This document shows positions 11,621 to 19,208 of a DNA stretch of 64,000 nucleotides, in pieces; position 1 is the first letter of the stretch, and the number at the start of each line of letters is the position of its first letter. The DNA comes from Halogeometricum sp. S3BR5-2 (lineage in GTDB: Archaea; Halobacteriota; Halobacteria; Halobacteriales; Haloferacaceae), in assembly GCF_031624635.1 (NCBI RefSeq), contig NZ_JAMQOQ010000002.1, forward strand, positions 620,001-684,000, in the 5' to 3' direction. The notes under the pieces are model-generated. The model did not search any database and was not told the origin of the DNA. It worked only from the letters and a program-made list of their open reading frames with translations. The translations under genes were made by a program, and so were the position numbers.

Positions 11621-11668
11621 GCCGCGCCGGCGAAACGGTTAACGGACCTGACTGTGTTCCTATCGGAT

Positions 11669-12505
11669 ATGGACAGCATCCCGTTCGGCGTCTCCCGCTT
11701 CGACCGCATCGTCGGCGGCGGCGCACCGCCCGGTTCGGTCGTCCTCCTCGTCGGCGAACCCGGCGCCGGCGCCCGCGAGTTCATGTTCACCAGCGCGACG
11801 ATGAACGCCGTTCACGACGTCGACGGCGACCTCTTCGAACTCTACTACGGCGACCTACACGGCGGGTCGACGCCGCCGCCGGAGGTCCATTACCTCTCTT
11901 TCACCGCCGACGAGGCGAACCTTCGACGGGAGATGTCGTACGTGTTCGAGGAGTCCCTCGTCGACGCCGCGACGGAGGGCATCCGGTTTCACGACTTCTC
12001 CGCGGAGTACTTCCGGCCGAGTCCCATCCCCCGCGAGTGGTACGCCGGGGAGGCGACGACGCTGCAGGACCTCGGAGAGCGACACAACCGGGTCCCCGTG
12101 CTCACCGCTCTCGGCAACTACCTGAGCGACCACGCCGCCGGCAACCTCGTCGTCATTGACTCGCTGACGGACCTCGTCGCGGCCATCTCCGACGAGATGT
12201 CGTTCCACGACATCTCGATGGTAATGCGGGGAATCAGCAAGGCGGCGCACCGTTGGGGCGGTCTCATCCTCGCCCTCGTCGGACGAGACACGCTCGAACG
12301 CACCGACCTCGGACACCTGATGGACGCCGTCGACGGGACGCTCCAGTTCCAGTGGGACACCGGGGGCTCGAAGCGCGCGCGGACGCTCGTCGTCCAGGAG
12401 TTCCGCGGGGTGCTCTCGCGCCTCGAATCAGAGGACATCGTCCGGTTCGAGACGCAGATTCACGACGCCGGCTTCGACGTGAGCGACGTGCGGAAGATTC
12501 GGTGA
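11669..12505 (+). CDS. KaiC/RadA-like RecA-fold protein with altered P-loop
   Basis: A 278-residue RecA-superfamily protein: FGVSRFDRIVGGGAPPGS leads into a Walker A-like loop GEPGAGARE (residues 29-37), and NLVVIDSLTDLV is a plausible Walker B. In canonical family members the P-loop ends GK(T/S); here Arg-Glu replaces Lys-Thr/Ser, so nucleotide binding is doubtful or non-standard. It resembles haloarchaeal KaiC-like or RadA-like proteins of unknown role. The ATG at 11669 is preferred to a GTG at 11654. It follows the MptG-like gene by 48 nt and converges with an SDR gene. Confidence 0.85.
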   Translation: MDSIPFGVSRFDRIVGGGAPPGSVVLLVGEPGAGAREFMFTSATMNAVHDVDGDLFELYYGDLHGGSTPPPEVHYLSFTADEANLRREMSYVFEESLVDAATEGIRFHDFSAEYFRPSPIPREWYAGEATTLQDLGERHNRVPVLTALGNYLSDHAAGNLVVIDSLTDLVAAISDEMSFHDISMVMRGISKAAHRWGGLILALVGRDTLERTDLGHLMDAVDGTLQFQWDTGGSKRARTLVVQEFRGVLSRLESEDIVRFETQIHDAGFDVSDVRKIR

Positions 12506-12533
12506 GAACGCCCGTCCCGCCGCGACGACCCGC

Positions 12534-13343
12534 TCAGACCTCCGGCGGTTCGAAGGTGTGCGGCGGGCCGGTCGGCGCGATGGTCTGCCCGGTGACGAAG
12601 GAGGCGGCGTCGCTGGCGAGGAATCGAATCGCGTCGGCTATCTCGTCCGGTCGGCCGACCTCCCGGTCGGCGCCCTCGCGTTCTGGCACCTCTTCGAGGC
12701 CGAGTTGCTCGCGGACCGGCGGCGTCGCGACGAACCCGGGTTCGACCGCGTTCACGCGCACGTCGTCGCCGGCCCACTCGGCGGCGAGCGTCCGCGTGAG
12801 GGCGCTGACGCCCGCCTTCGCGGCGCTGTACGGTCCCATGCCGGCGACGCCGTAGCGACCGGCCATGCTGGCGGTGTTGACCACCGCGCCGCCGTCCTCG
12901 CGGAGGGCGTCGGAGAAGGCCGTCGTGACGTTGTAGACGCCGGTGAGGTTCACGTCGACGACGCCGTCCCAGCCGTCGCTCTCGACCTCGTGTAGCGGAC
13001 CCCCCGACCCCGCTCCGCCCGCGTTGTTCACCAGGAGGTCGACGCCGCCGAACTCCTCGACGGTGGCCTCCGCGAGGGCCGCGACCGAGTCGCGGTCGGT
13101 CACGTCGCACTCGACGGCGAGGGCCGACCCCGGGACGTCCGCGCCGTTCAGTTCCTCGGCCACCGACTCGACGTCGTCGCGCGTGCGCGAACAGACGACC
13201 ACGTCCGCGCCGTCCGCGACGAACGTCTCGGCGACGGCGCGCCCGATTCCGCTGGACGCCCCCGTGACGACGGCCGTCTCGCCGGCGACGCTCGATAGTT
13301 CCCGAATCGACTCCCGCGTCCGGATTCCGCTTTCGTCTGCCAT
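12534..13343 (-). CDS. short-chain dehydrogenase/reductase (SDR)
   Basis: Classical SDR oxidoreductase, 269 residues, cytoplasmic, NAD(P)-dependent. Visible features are the TGASSGIGRAVAE cofactor loop (about residues 27-39), the NNAGG motif, the catalytic Ser in NTASMAG, and the YSAAK catalytic Tyr/Lys pair, followed by VNAVEPGFVATP. The C-terminal FLASDAASFVTGQTIAPTGP is typical of FabG-like enzymes. The start MADESG at 13343 is chosen because the upstream open frame is Pro/Arg-rich. The substrate is not deducible. It is divergent from the coiled-coil zinc-ribbon gene across an AT-rich 95-nt region. Confidence 0.92.
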   Translation of the reverse strand: MADESGIRTRESIRELSSVAGETAVVTGASSGIGRAVAETFVADGADVVVCSRTRDDVESVAEELNGADVPGSALAVECDVTDRDSVAALAEATVEEFGGVDLLVNNAGGAGSGGPLHEVESDGWDGVVDVNLTGVYNVTTAFSDALREDGGAVVNTASMAGRYGVAGMGPYSAAKAGVSALTRTLAAEWAGDDVRVNAVEPGFVATPPVREQLGLEEVPEREGADREVGRPDEIADAIRFLASDAASFVTGQTIAPTGPPHTFEPPEV

Positions 13344-13419
13344 CCTCCCCGCTATGTGAGTCCCGCCGAAAAGCCGAGTGGCCACACATACCAAATTAAA
13401 AACAAATATATCGGTAACG

Positions 13420-13425
13420 TTTAAG
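13420..13425 (+). promoter_or_regulatory. TATA-like box in the SDR / zinc-ribbon intergenic region
   Basis: TTTAAG sits 26-31 nt upstream of an in-frame ATG at 13451, the normal leaderless spacing, but only 14-19 nt before the ATG at 13439. A second AT-rich box (AAATATA, 13405-13411) fits the 13439 start, so the box can decide which ATG is used. Confidence 0.4.
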
Positions 13426-13438
13426 TCAGAACGGCGTA

Positions 13439-14434
13439 ATGTTCGGACCAATGGGAGGGGAACGAGCGGAGACGAAACCGGCGGGGGAGGAACTGGAACG
13501 GTGGGTCGACCGGAAAGCGGCGGAACTGGACGTCGACCGCGCCGAGGTGGTCGAACGCGCCCTCGCGGCGTACCGCGTACTCGACGCGGGCGGAGACGCA
13601 CTGCGGCGCGACGCCGCCGACGGCGCGGCGTCGGACGGCCTCGAAACCGAACTCGCCGACCTCGGGGCCAGAGTGTCGGACCTCGAAGCCGAACTCGACG
13701 AGAAGGTGACGGACCTCCGAGAGCGGGTCATCCAGGTCAAACGCGAGGCGGACCGGCGCGCGTCGGCGGGCGACGACCGGCCCGACGCCGAAGCGGCGGC
13801 GTCCCCGGGAGCGCACGAGGCCGTCTCGGACCTCGGGGAGTCGCTGTCGACGCTGGAGTCGCGCGTCGAGGCCGGGTTCGAGAACTACGAGGAGGTGCTG
13901 GAGTACCTCGTCGGCGCCGCCGAGGAGAGCGACGAGAAACTCGACGCGGTGGCAACCGCCGTCGTCGACCTGCGGCGGCGGGTCGCAGAACGGGAACGCG
14001 CCGACGCCGAGCGGTCGGCGGCGGCCGAACTCAAGCGGGCGGCGAACCGCGAGGGCGTCGTCCGCGCCGACTGCGAGGCGTGCGGCGAGTCCGTCGCTCT
14101 CGCCCTCTTGGAGGCGCCGTACTGCCCGCACTGCGGGGAGACGTTCGACGGCGTCCGCGCGCGGAGCGGTCTGCTCCCGTTCGGGTCGGCGACCCTCACG
14201 ACGGGTCGCCGGCCGGCGCTGGAAGGGGCGACGGAGACGGCCGACGACCCGACCGAGGCGCCGTTCGCCGACGCGGACGGAAACGCGGTGAACAGCGGGG
14301 AAGCGGACGCCGGGACGGCATCGGAAACGGCGGAGGAGTCGGCGGAATCGGCCGACCGGACCGAGTCGACGGCGCCGGCCGAGTCGGACGCGCCGCGCGA
14401 GGTGGCCGAACCGGCCGAGGCGGGCGGGAACTGA
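13439..14434 (+). CDS. coiled-coil protein with RHH-like N-terminus and zinc ribbon
   Basis: A 331-residue protein of unknown function. Residues 17-50 (ELERWVDRKAAELDVDRAEV and beyond) look like a ribbon-helix-helix or CopG-type segment, residues about 66-195 are heptad-like coiled coil, and residues 212-232 hold a zinc ribbon (CEAC and CPHC). The rest is a disordered acidic Ala/Glu/Ser tail. A DNA-associated or chromatin-associated role is possible from the RHH plus zinc ribbon, but this is inference. An ATG at 13451 would give 327 residues and fits a TATA box better. The next gene begins 3 nt after its stop, so the two are almost surely an operon. Confidence 0.8.
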   Translation: MFGPMGGERAETKPAGEELERWVDRKAAELDVDRAEVVERALAAYRVLDAGGDALRRDAADGAASDGLETELADLGARVSDLEAELDEKVTDLRERVIQVKREADRRASAGDDRPDAEAAASPGAHEAVSDLGESLSTLESRVEAGFENYEEVLEYLVGAAEESDEKLDAVATAVVDLRRRVAERERADAERSAAAELKRAANREGVVRADCEACGESVALALLEAPYCPHCGETFDGVRARSGLLPFGSATLTTGRRPALEGATETADDPTEAPFADADGNAVNSGEADAGTASETAEESAESADRTESTAPAESDAPREVAEPAEAGGN

Positions 14435-14437
14435 CCG

Positions 14438-14899
14438 ATGGGAGACGACACCGACGACCCCCTGTCGGACCTCGCCGGCCGCGTCGGACGGCGGCGCGCG
14501 GAGCGAGCGGAGTCGGACGACGGAGAGTCGCCCGACGCGTCGCCGTTCGAGTCGATGGCCGTCGAGTCGGTGGACCCCGAGACGCTCTGGGCGGAGTTGG
14601 CCGACGCCGATGCTGACGCCGACGCCGCACCCGCCGGCGGCGCCGGTCGCGCCGAAGCGGTCGAGGGCGCGTCGGGGGAGGCCGACCACGTCGTTCCCAA
14701 GCGGTCGTTCTGCCAGTCCTGCCCGCACTTCGCGTCCCCGCCGGCGTTCGCCTGCACCCGCGCGGGCACGGAGATAGTCGAAGTCGTCGACGCCGACCGG
14801 TTCCGGGTGCGGAACTGCCCCGTGGCCCGCGGGGCGGAGGCGGACTCGGACTCGGGGGCGGGGTCGGACCGGGATTCGGACCCGCAGAACCGCCGGTAG
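14438..14899 (+). CDS. conserved Cys-motif protein downstream of zinc-ribbon gene
   Basis: A 153-residue acidic protein with a disordered N-terminal two-thirds and a compact C-terminal Cys4 module: Cys92 and Cys95 (FCQSCPHF), Cys106 (FACTRAG) and Cys127 (RNCPVA). The module probably binds zinc or an iron-sulfur cluster. It starts 3 nt after the preceding coiled-coil zinc-ribbon gene and is followed after 56 nt by transcription factor S, so it sits in a run of three Cys-rich genes. I do not recognise a named family; the pairing with its upstream neighbour suggests a joint function. Confidence 0.78.
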   Translation: MGDDTDDPLSDLAGRVGRRRAERAESDDGESPDASPFESMAVESVDPETLWAELADADADADAAPAGGAGRAEAVEGASGEADHVVPKRSFCQSCPHFASPPAFACTRAGTEIVEVVDADRFRVRNCPVARGAEADSDSGAGSDRDSDPQNRR

Positions 14900-14955
14900 C
14901 GTGCCGCCCGCGAGGAGGCGTGCGACATTAGTGTCCGAAGCGGCTACGCGGACGC

Positions 14956-15279
14956 ATGCAGTTCTGCGAGGAGTGCGGTTCGATGATGCACAACCGGGAC
15001 GGCGAGATGGTCTGTTCGAGTTGCGGCGCCACGCAGGAACAGGACACCGACCGCGCCGCGGAGTTCGTCTCCACCGAGGCGCAGGACGACTCTGACGTCA
15101 TCGAGACCGAGGAGGGCGCGGACTTCGAGGGGAAACCCACCGCCACGGACGTGACCTGCGAGGAGTGCGGGCACGGCGAGGCGTGGTACACGATAAAACA
15201 GACCGGGGCGGCCGACGAACCGCCGACGCGCTTCTTCAAGTGCAAGAACTGCGGGCGGCGGTGGCGCGGCTATAACTGA
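14956..15279 (+). CDS. tfs: transcription factor S (TFIIS-like RNA cleavage factor)
   Basis: Archaeal TFS stimulates the RNA cleavage activity of RNA polymerase to rescue backtracked complexes. The 107-residue protein has an N-terminal zinc ribbon (Cys4, Cys7, Cys20, Cys23) homologous to Rpb9, an acidic linker, and a C-terminal TFIIS ribbon (Cys68, Cys71, Cys96, Cys99). The acidic catalytic pair in the hairpin, Asp87-Glu88 in QTGAADEPPTRFFKC, is intact, so it should be an active cleavage factor and not one of the inhibitory paralogues. Length is standard. The ATG at 14956 has an AT-rich box (ACATTA, 14925-14930) at leaderless spacing. Confidence 0.96.
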   Translation: MQFCEECGSMMHNRDGEMVCSSCGATQEQDTDRAAEFVSTEAQDDSDVIETEEGADFEGKPTATDVTCEECGHGEAWYTIKQTGAADEPPTRFFKCKNCGRRWRGYN

Positions 15280-15286
15280 GTTCCCC

Positions 15287-16489
15287 CTACTCCGACCCGA
15301 CGCGCCCCGTCCAGTCCGGCCGAATCTCCGGCGCCTCCCAGTCGCCGGACCCGGCGAGCGCACGCGCCCCCTCCAGCGAGTAGACGCCGCCGTCCTCGGT
15401 GAACACGCCGTTGATGCGGCCCATCGACCGCACCTTGAGGTTGTACGCCGGGTTCAACATTAGCTGCCAGAAGAAGTCGCCGTCGATGTCGCTGTCGCGG
15501 ACGATATCGGCCAGCGAGTCGTAGTTCGGCAGCATCTTGTCCGGCGGCCCGACGCGCGTTCGCTGCCACTCGGTCAGCCAGACGGGCTTTCCTACCTCCG
15601 CGGCGAAGTCCGAGGCCTCCCCGAGTTTCTGCCGCATCTGGTCGGCCGTCGGCGGCAGGTTGTGGTGGAACTGCAGCACGTCGATAGCGTCGGCGTACTG
15701 GCGGTTGAGTTCGAGGCTCTTACAGCCGACGGTGAGCGGCACCGTCGGGTGCGCCTCGCGCGCGACGCGGAGCATCTCCCGCACGAACGCGACGCGGTGG
15801 TCGAGTTCGCCGGGTTCGTTCATGACTTCGATTGCGAGGAGGCCCTCGTGGTCGCCGTACCGCTCCGCGAACCAGCGGACGAACGCCGCCGTCTCCGCCC
15901 AGCGCCCGCGGTTTCGGAGCACCGCGCCGCCCGGCGACCGAATCGGGACGTTCCGGGCGACGTTCGCCGGCGTCGGGTCGGTGCCGATGCTCTCGAACAG
16001 CATCGGGAGCACGGCGATACCGCGGTCGGCGGCCGCGGCGAGGAAGTGGTCGAACCGGTCGCGGAACGCCGCCGGGTCCTCCTGCCAGACGGTGTAGCTT
16101 GCGAACACGCGGAGGGAGTTCAGCCCGAGGTTGCTCGCGAACGTCAGGTCGCGCTCGATTTCCGCCGGCGCGTAGCGGTCCCACATCTGGTAGTGGTTGA
16201 ACACCCGGTAGGGCAGGTACACCGCCCCCCGGACGTTCGAGAGACCGTCCCCCGTCAGCGACGGCGACGGCTGTTCGGTCATCGTCGACGCCGGCGTCTC
16301 CGTCTCCATCTCGGTTTCGCGGGCCGTCGCCGTCCCCCCGGACGGCGCCGCGTCCGACGACGCTTCCGTCGCGGCGGCGACGATAGCGTCGCTCCCCGTC
16401 GATCCGACGCATCCCCCGAGTGTCGCGATTCCCCCGGCGCCCAGGGCCGCGAGGACCCCTCGGCGCGATACCCCCTCTGTGTCGTCCAT
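15287..16489 (-). CDS. Tat-exported lipoprotein with GH5-like glycoside hydrolase domain
   Basis: A 400-residue secreted lipoprotein. The N-terminus has a Tat motif (SRRGVLA, residues 8-14) and a lipobox ending at Cys27 (LGGC), followed by a Thr/Glu/Ala-rich linker to about residue 85. The catalytic domain looks like a (beta/alpha)8 GH5 or cellulase-like fold: EVMNEPGE gives the acid/base Glu225 and VWLTEWQR gives the nucleophile Glu307; FASYTVWQ and FHHN are further landmarks. Substrate may be a beta-glucan or beta-mannan, unresolved. It would be tethered to the outer face of the membrane. It converges on tfs with a 7-nt gap. Confidence 0.82.
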   Translation of the reverse strand: MDDTEGVSRRGVLAALGAGGIATLGGCVGSTGSDAIVAAATEASSDAAPSGGTATARETEMETETPASTMTEQPSPSLTGDGLSNVRGAVYLPYRVFNHYQMWDRYAPAEIERDLTFASNLGLNSLRVFASYTVWQEDPAAFRDRFDHFLAAAADRGIAVLPMLFESIGTDPTPANVARNVPIRSPGGAVLRNRGRWAETAAFVRWFAERYGDHEGLLAIEVMNEPGELDHRVAFVREMLRVAREAHPTVPLTVGCKSLELNRQYADAIDVLQFHHNLPPTADQMRQKLGEASDFAAEVGKPVWLTEWQRTRVGPPDKMLPNYDSLADIVRDSDIDGDFFWQLMLNPAYNLKVRSMGRINGVFTEDGGVYSLEGARALAGSGDWEAPEIRPDWTGRVGSE

Positions 16490-16800
16490 CGACTGACGAA
16501 CCGCACCGCGATTGTAAGGTGGCGCACGCTAGCCACATTGTGGAATCCCGAACGGTCGGCTAACTGTATAGTCACCGCTCGCCGGCCGTGCTCTCGACAC
16601 CTCCGCCCCGCCGTTCGTGCCGTCACCGATACGCCCCGAATACAAGTAGTTTTTCTTACTAATTTTGACAGTACGTTCTCGAAATAGTGCCTGTAGAGCG
16701 ATAGGCGACCGCCGGGGCCGACGGTACAAGAGGATACCGAAATTCGGCGGAGAGACGCGGCAACAAGGCATTTCACCCGTCCGTCCGAGCGTCGAACAGC
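16490..16800. other. intergenic region between divergent genes
   Basis: 311 nt between the GH5-like gene and the 110-aa acidic gene. It holds an AT-rich block at 16639-16690 with a run of five T's, unlike the GC-rich surroundings, and a minus-strand CTTACAATC about 26 nt from the GH5-like start. I see no small gene with a credible start and codon use, and no tRNA. Confidence 0.45.
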
Positions 16801-17133
16801 ATGCCCGAATACACCCTGCACGTGCCGTCGATTCGCGGCGCGACCACCGAGGCGCCCAACATGCCCTACGAGGAGAGCGACTTCCCGATGGACGACCTCG
16901 CCGACATCGACGACTACTACCTCCTCTCCACGTCCGGCATTCCGCCGGAGGGCTTCGAGGACCTCGAACTCCCCGTCTGCCACGTCGACCAGCGACTCAG
17001 CCTCCCCCTCCTGAAGCGCGCCCTCGACGAGATAGAGACCATCGACGACATCGACCCCGAGACGAAGACGGAGACTATCGACATGATCCACGACCTCGGG
17101 GAGTGCTTCCCGAACGACGGCCTCGGCGAGTAG
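16801..17133 (+). CDS. acidic hypothetical protein (110 aa)
   Basis: A 110-residue very acidic soluble protein (many Asp/Glu, few Lys/Arg). It begins MPEYTLHVPSIRGATTEAP, with the phrases DDYYLLSTSGIPPEGFEDL and DQRLSLPLLKRALDEIETI. No transmembrane segments or metal motifs other than a single Cys in ELPVCHVD and one in GECFPN. Composition and codon use are normal for a haloarchaeal gene, so it is probably real and conserved in the group, but I do not recognise the family and give no function. It stands alone between AT-rich upstream DNA and a membrane-protein gene. Confidence 0.7.
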   Translation: MPEYTLHVPSIRGATTEAPNMPYEESDFPMDDLADIDDYYLLSTSGIPPEGFEDLELPVCHVDQRLSLPLLKRALDEIETIDDIDPETKTETIDMIHDLGECFPNDGLGE

Positions 17134-17208
17134 TTCGGCGCGCGATTCCCCGCCGTCCGACGTTCTCGCGACCGACACGCTCTTGTCAGCTATGTACTAG
17201 TTCGAGCT

Positions 17209-17610
17209 ATGGCCCTCCGCGAACGGTTCCGGACCCGACTGCGGCCGTGGCACGGCGTGATGGCCGTCGTGTTCCTCGCCGCGACCGCGTGGTCCCTTCG
17301 GAGACCGCCGACGCCGACGAACGTTCTGATGGCCGTCGTCGGCGGTCTGACCGGTCTCCTGGTGTTTCAGTTCACCGTCGGCAACGTCTGGGCGTACGCC
17401 GTGGAGTACCGCAACACGGGCGGTCGCTGGACCGACCTCCCGTTCGTCGCGCCGTTCGCCGTCGCGGCCGCCGGCGCCGGGGGGACGTACCTGTGGACGT
17501 CGAGCGTCGCTGCGGCCGGGTGGGCGGCGTTCTGGACGTTCGCCGTCGCCGCGGCCGTCGTCGCCCTCGTCGCTTGGCTCTCGGTCGGCTACCGCGAGGC
17601 GTCGGGCTGA
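17209..17610 (+). CDS. hypothetical four-helix membrane protein
   Basis: A 133-residue integral membrane protein with four hydrophobic segments at about residues 14-30, 38-62, 77-96 and 101-126, and a short basic N-terminus (MALRERFRTRLRPWHG). The positive N-terminus suggests it lies in the cytoplasm. There is no recognisable transporter or enzyme motif. Its 3' end overlaps the convergent alpha/beta hydrolase gene by 22 nt, so both stops lie inside the partner gene. Function unknown. Confidence 0.7.
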   Translation: MALRERFRTRLRPWHGVMAVVFLAATAWSLRRPPTPTNVLMAVVGGLTGLLVFQFTVGNVWAYAVEYRNTGGRWTDLPFVAPFAVAAAGAGGTYLWTSSVAAAGWAAFWTFAVAAAVVALVAWLSVGYREASG

Positions 17611-18209
17611 ACCCACGGGACGAGGAAGTCGGCGACTCGGTCGGCGACCTTCCCCGACTGGCCGACGAAGAAGTGGTCCGCGTCGAGTTCGACGACCGAC
17701 TGCTCGAACTCGCGGGCGCGGTCGGCCACCGACGCCGCGTCGGCGACGTCGTCGCGCGTCCCGTACACCACCTGCACCGGGACGGGTATCTCCTCGAAGG
17801 CGGCCGTCACGTCGGACCCGTCCGGGAGTCCGCTCGCCGGCGCGAGCGCGGAGACGGCCTCGACGTCGGCGCCGTCGGCCGCGGTCGACAGCGCGACGGC
17901 CCCGCCGAAACTGAACCCGAACAGGCCGACGCGGTCGTACCGCTCGGCCGCCCACTCGACGGCGCGGGCGGCGTCCGCGCGTTCGCCGCGCCCCTCGTCC
18001 CACGGGCCGTAGTCGAACCGCAGGCAGTCGACCCCTCGCTCGACGAGTTCGCCCGCGACGGCGACGAGGCGTTCGTCCCCCCGGTGGCCGCCCTGCTGGG
18101 GGTGCGGCGGGCACGCGACGACGGCGGCGGTCGAGTCGGCGTCCGAGTCGGCCGTCTCCAGCGTTCCGCGCACCTCGCGGCCGCCGGGGACGAGAATCGT
18201 CTCGCTCAC
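17589..18209 (-). CDS. alpha/beta hydrolase (dienelactone hydrolase-like)
   Basis: A 206-residue cytoplasmic serine hydrolase. It has the nucleophile elbow GFSFGG at about residues 97-102, an upstream CPPHPQQGGHRGDERL segment typical of the oxyanion region in this subfamily, an acid residue in YGTRDDV, and a catalytic His in DADHFFVG. Family members of this kind are annotated as dienelactone hydrolase-like or phosphoribosyl-AMP-type small hydrolases with no known substrate. The start is GTG at 18209. It is divergent from pspA with a 52-nt spacer and overlaps the convergent membrane gene at the other end. Confidence 0.87.
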   Translation of the reverse strand: MSETILVPGGREVRGTLETADSDADSTAAVVACPPHPQQGGHRGDERLVAVAGELVERGVDCLRFDYGPWDEGRGERADAARAVEWAAERYDRVGLFGFSFGGAVALSTAADGADVEAVSALAPASGLPDGSDVTAAFEEIPVPVQVVYGTRDDVADAASVADRAREFEQSVVELDADHFFVGQSGKVADRVADFLVPWVQPDASR

Positions 18210-18231
18210 GCGACCCCTTGGCCGCGTGAGG

Positions 18232-18237
18232 TTTTAA
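18232..18237 (+). promoter_or_regulatory. TATA box of pspA
   Basis: TTTTAA lies 25-30 nt upstream of the pspA ATG at 18262, in the short spacer to the divergent hydrolase gene; a leaderless promoter is likely. Confidence 0.55.
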
Positions 18238-18261
18238 GGCCAGCGTGACTAATTTAGGCCC

Positions 18262-19113
18262 ATGGGAATCCTCTCACGCACCTCCTACGTCATCCGCTCG
18301 AAGATAAACGCCGTCCTCAATCGGTCGGAGGACCCGCGGGAGACGCTGGATTACTCCTACGAGAAGATGCGCGACGAACTCCAGCAGGTCAAACAGGGCA
18401 TCGCGGACCTGACGACCCAGAAGAAGCGACTGGAGATACAGAAGCGTCGCCTCGAGGAGAACGTCGAGAAACACAACGAACAGGCCCGCGAGGCGGTCCG
18501 GCAGGACCGCGACGACCTGGCGACGCGCGCCCTGGAGAAGAAGCAGGCGAAGATGAACCAGATAGAGGAGTTGGAGACGCAGATAGCCAACCTCCAGGAG
18601 ACGCAGGACAACCTCGTCGACAAGAAGAACGAACTCCAGAACCGCATCGAGGAGTTCCGCACGAAGAAGGAGACGATGAAGGCCCGCTACGAGGCGGCGG
18701 AGGCCTCCACGCGCGTCTCCGAGGCGATGTCCGGCGTCGGCGACGAGATGGGCGACGTCTCCCGCGCCCTCGAACGCGCCGAGGACCAGACCGACGATAT
18801 GGAGGCGCGGTCGGCGGCGATGGACGAACTCGCCGATACCGGGGCGTTCGACGACGCGATGTCCGACAAGGACTCCATCGACCGCGAACTGGAGTCCGGT
18901 CGGTCGAACGCCGAGGTGAACACCGAACTGGAGACGCTGAAGGCCGAGATGGGCAAGTCGTCGGCGGACGCCGGGAGCGACGCGGCGGACGCGGACGCGG
19001 AGGCCGAGGCGACGAGCGACGCGGACGCCGACGCGGAACTCGAGGAGATGGACGTCTCCGACGAGGACGTCGAGGCGGAACTGGAGGAACTGAAGAACGA
19101 GGACGACTCCTGA
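18262..19113 (+). CDS. pspA: PspA/IM30 family membrane-stress protein
   Basis: An ESCRT-III-like coiled-coil protein that protects or remodels the cytoplasmic membrane under stress. The 283-residue sequence starts MGILSRTSYVIRSKINAVLN, the amphipathic N-terminal helix of the family, followed by EDPRETLDYSYEKMRDELQQ and a long coiled coil through about residue 150. The C-terminal third (about residues 225-283) is a low-complexity Ala/Asp/Glu extension seen in haloarchaeal members. It has its own promoter; no PspB/C homologues are adjacent. In haloarchaea the protein is linked to salt and membrane stress, but the specific trigger here is unknown. Confidence 0.93.
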   Translation: MGILSRTSYVIRSKINAVLNRSEDPRETLDYSYEKMRDELQQVKQGIADLTTQKKRLEIQKRRLEENVEKHNEQAREAVRQDRDDLATRALEKKQAKMNQIEELETQIANLQETQDNLVDKKNELQNRIEEFRTKKETMKARYEAAEASTRVSEAMSGVGDEMGDVSRALERAEDQTDDMEARSAAMDELADTGAFDDAMSDKDSIDRELESGRSNAEVNTELETLKAEMGKSSADAGSDAADADAEAEATSDADADAELEEMDVSDEDVEAELEELKNEDDS

Positions 19114-19208
19114 GACCATTCGCCGTCGGCCCCCGCTTCTCCCGAGTTTCCGCGCGCTCGAACGACCGCGAGGCCTTTACGTCGTCTCCCGGAAGGGACG
19201 TGTGAGCG

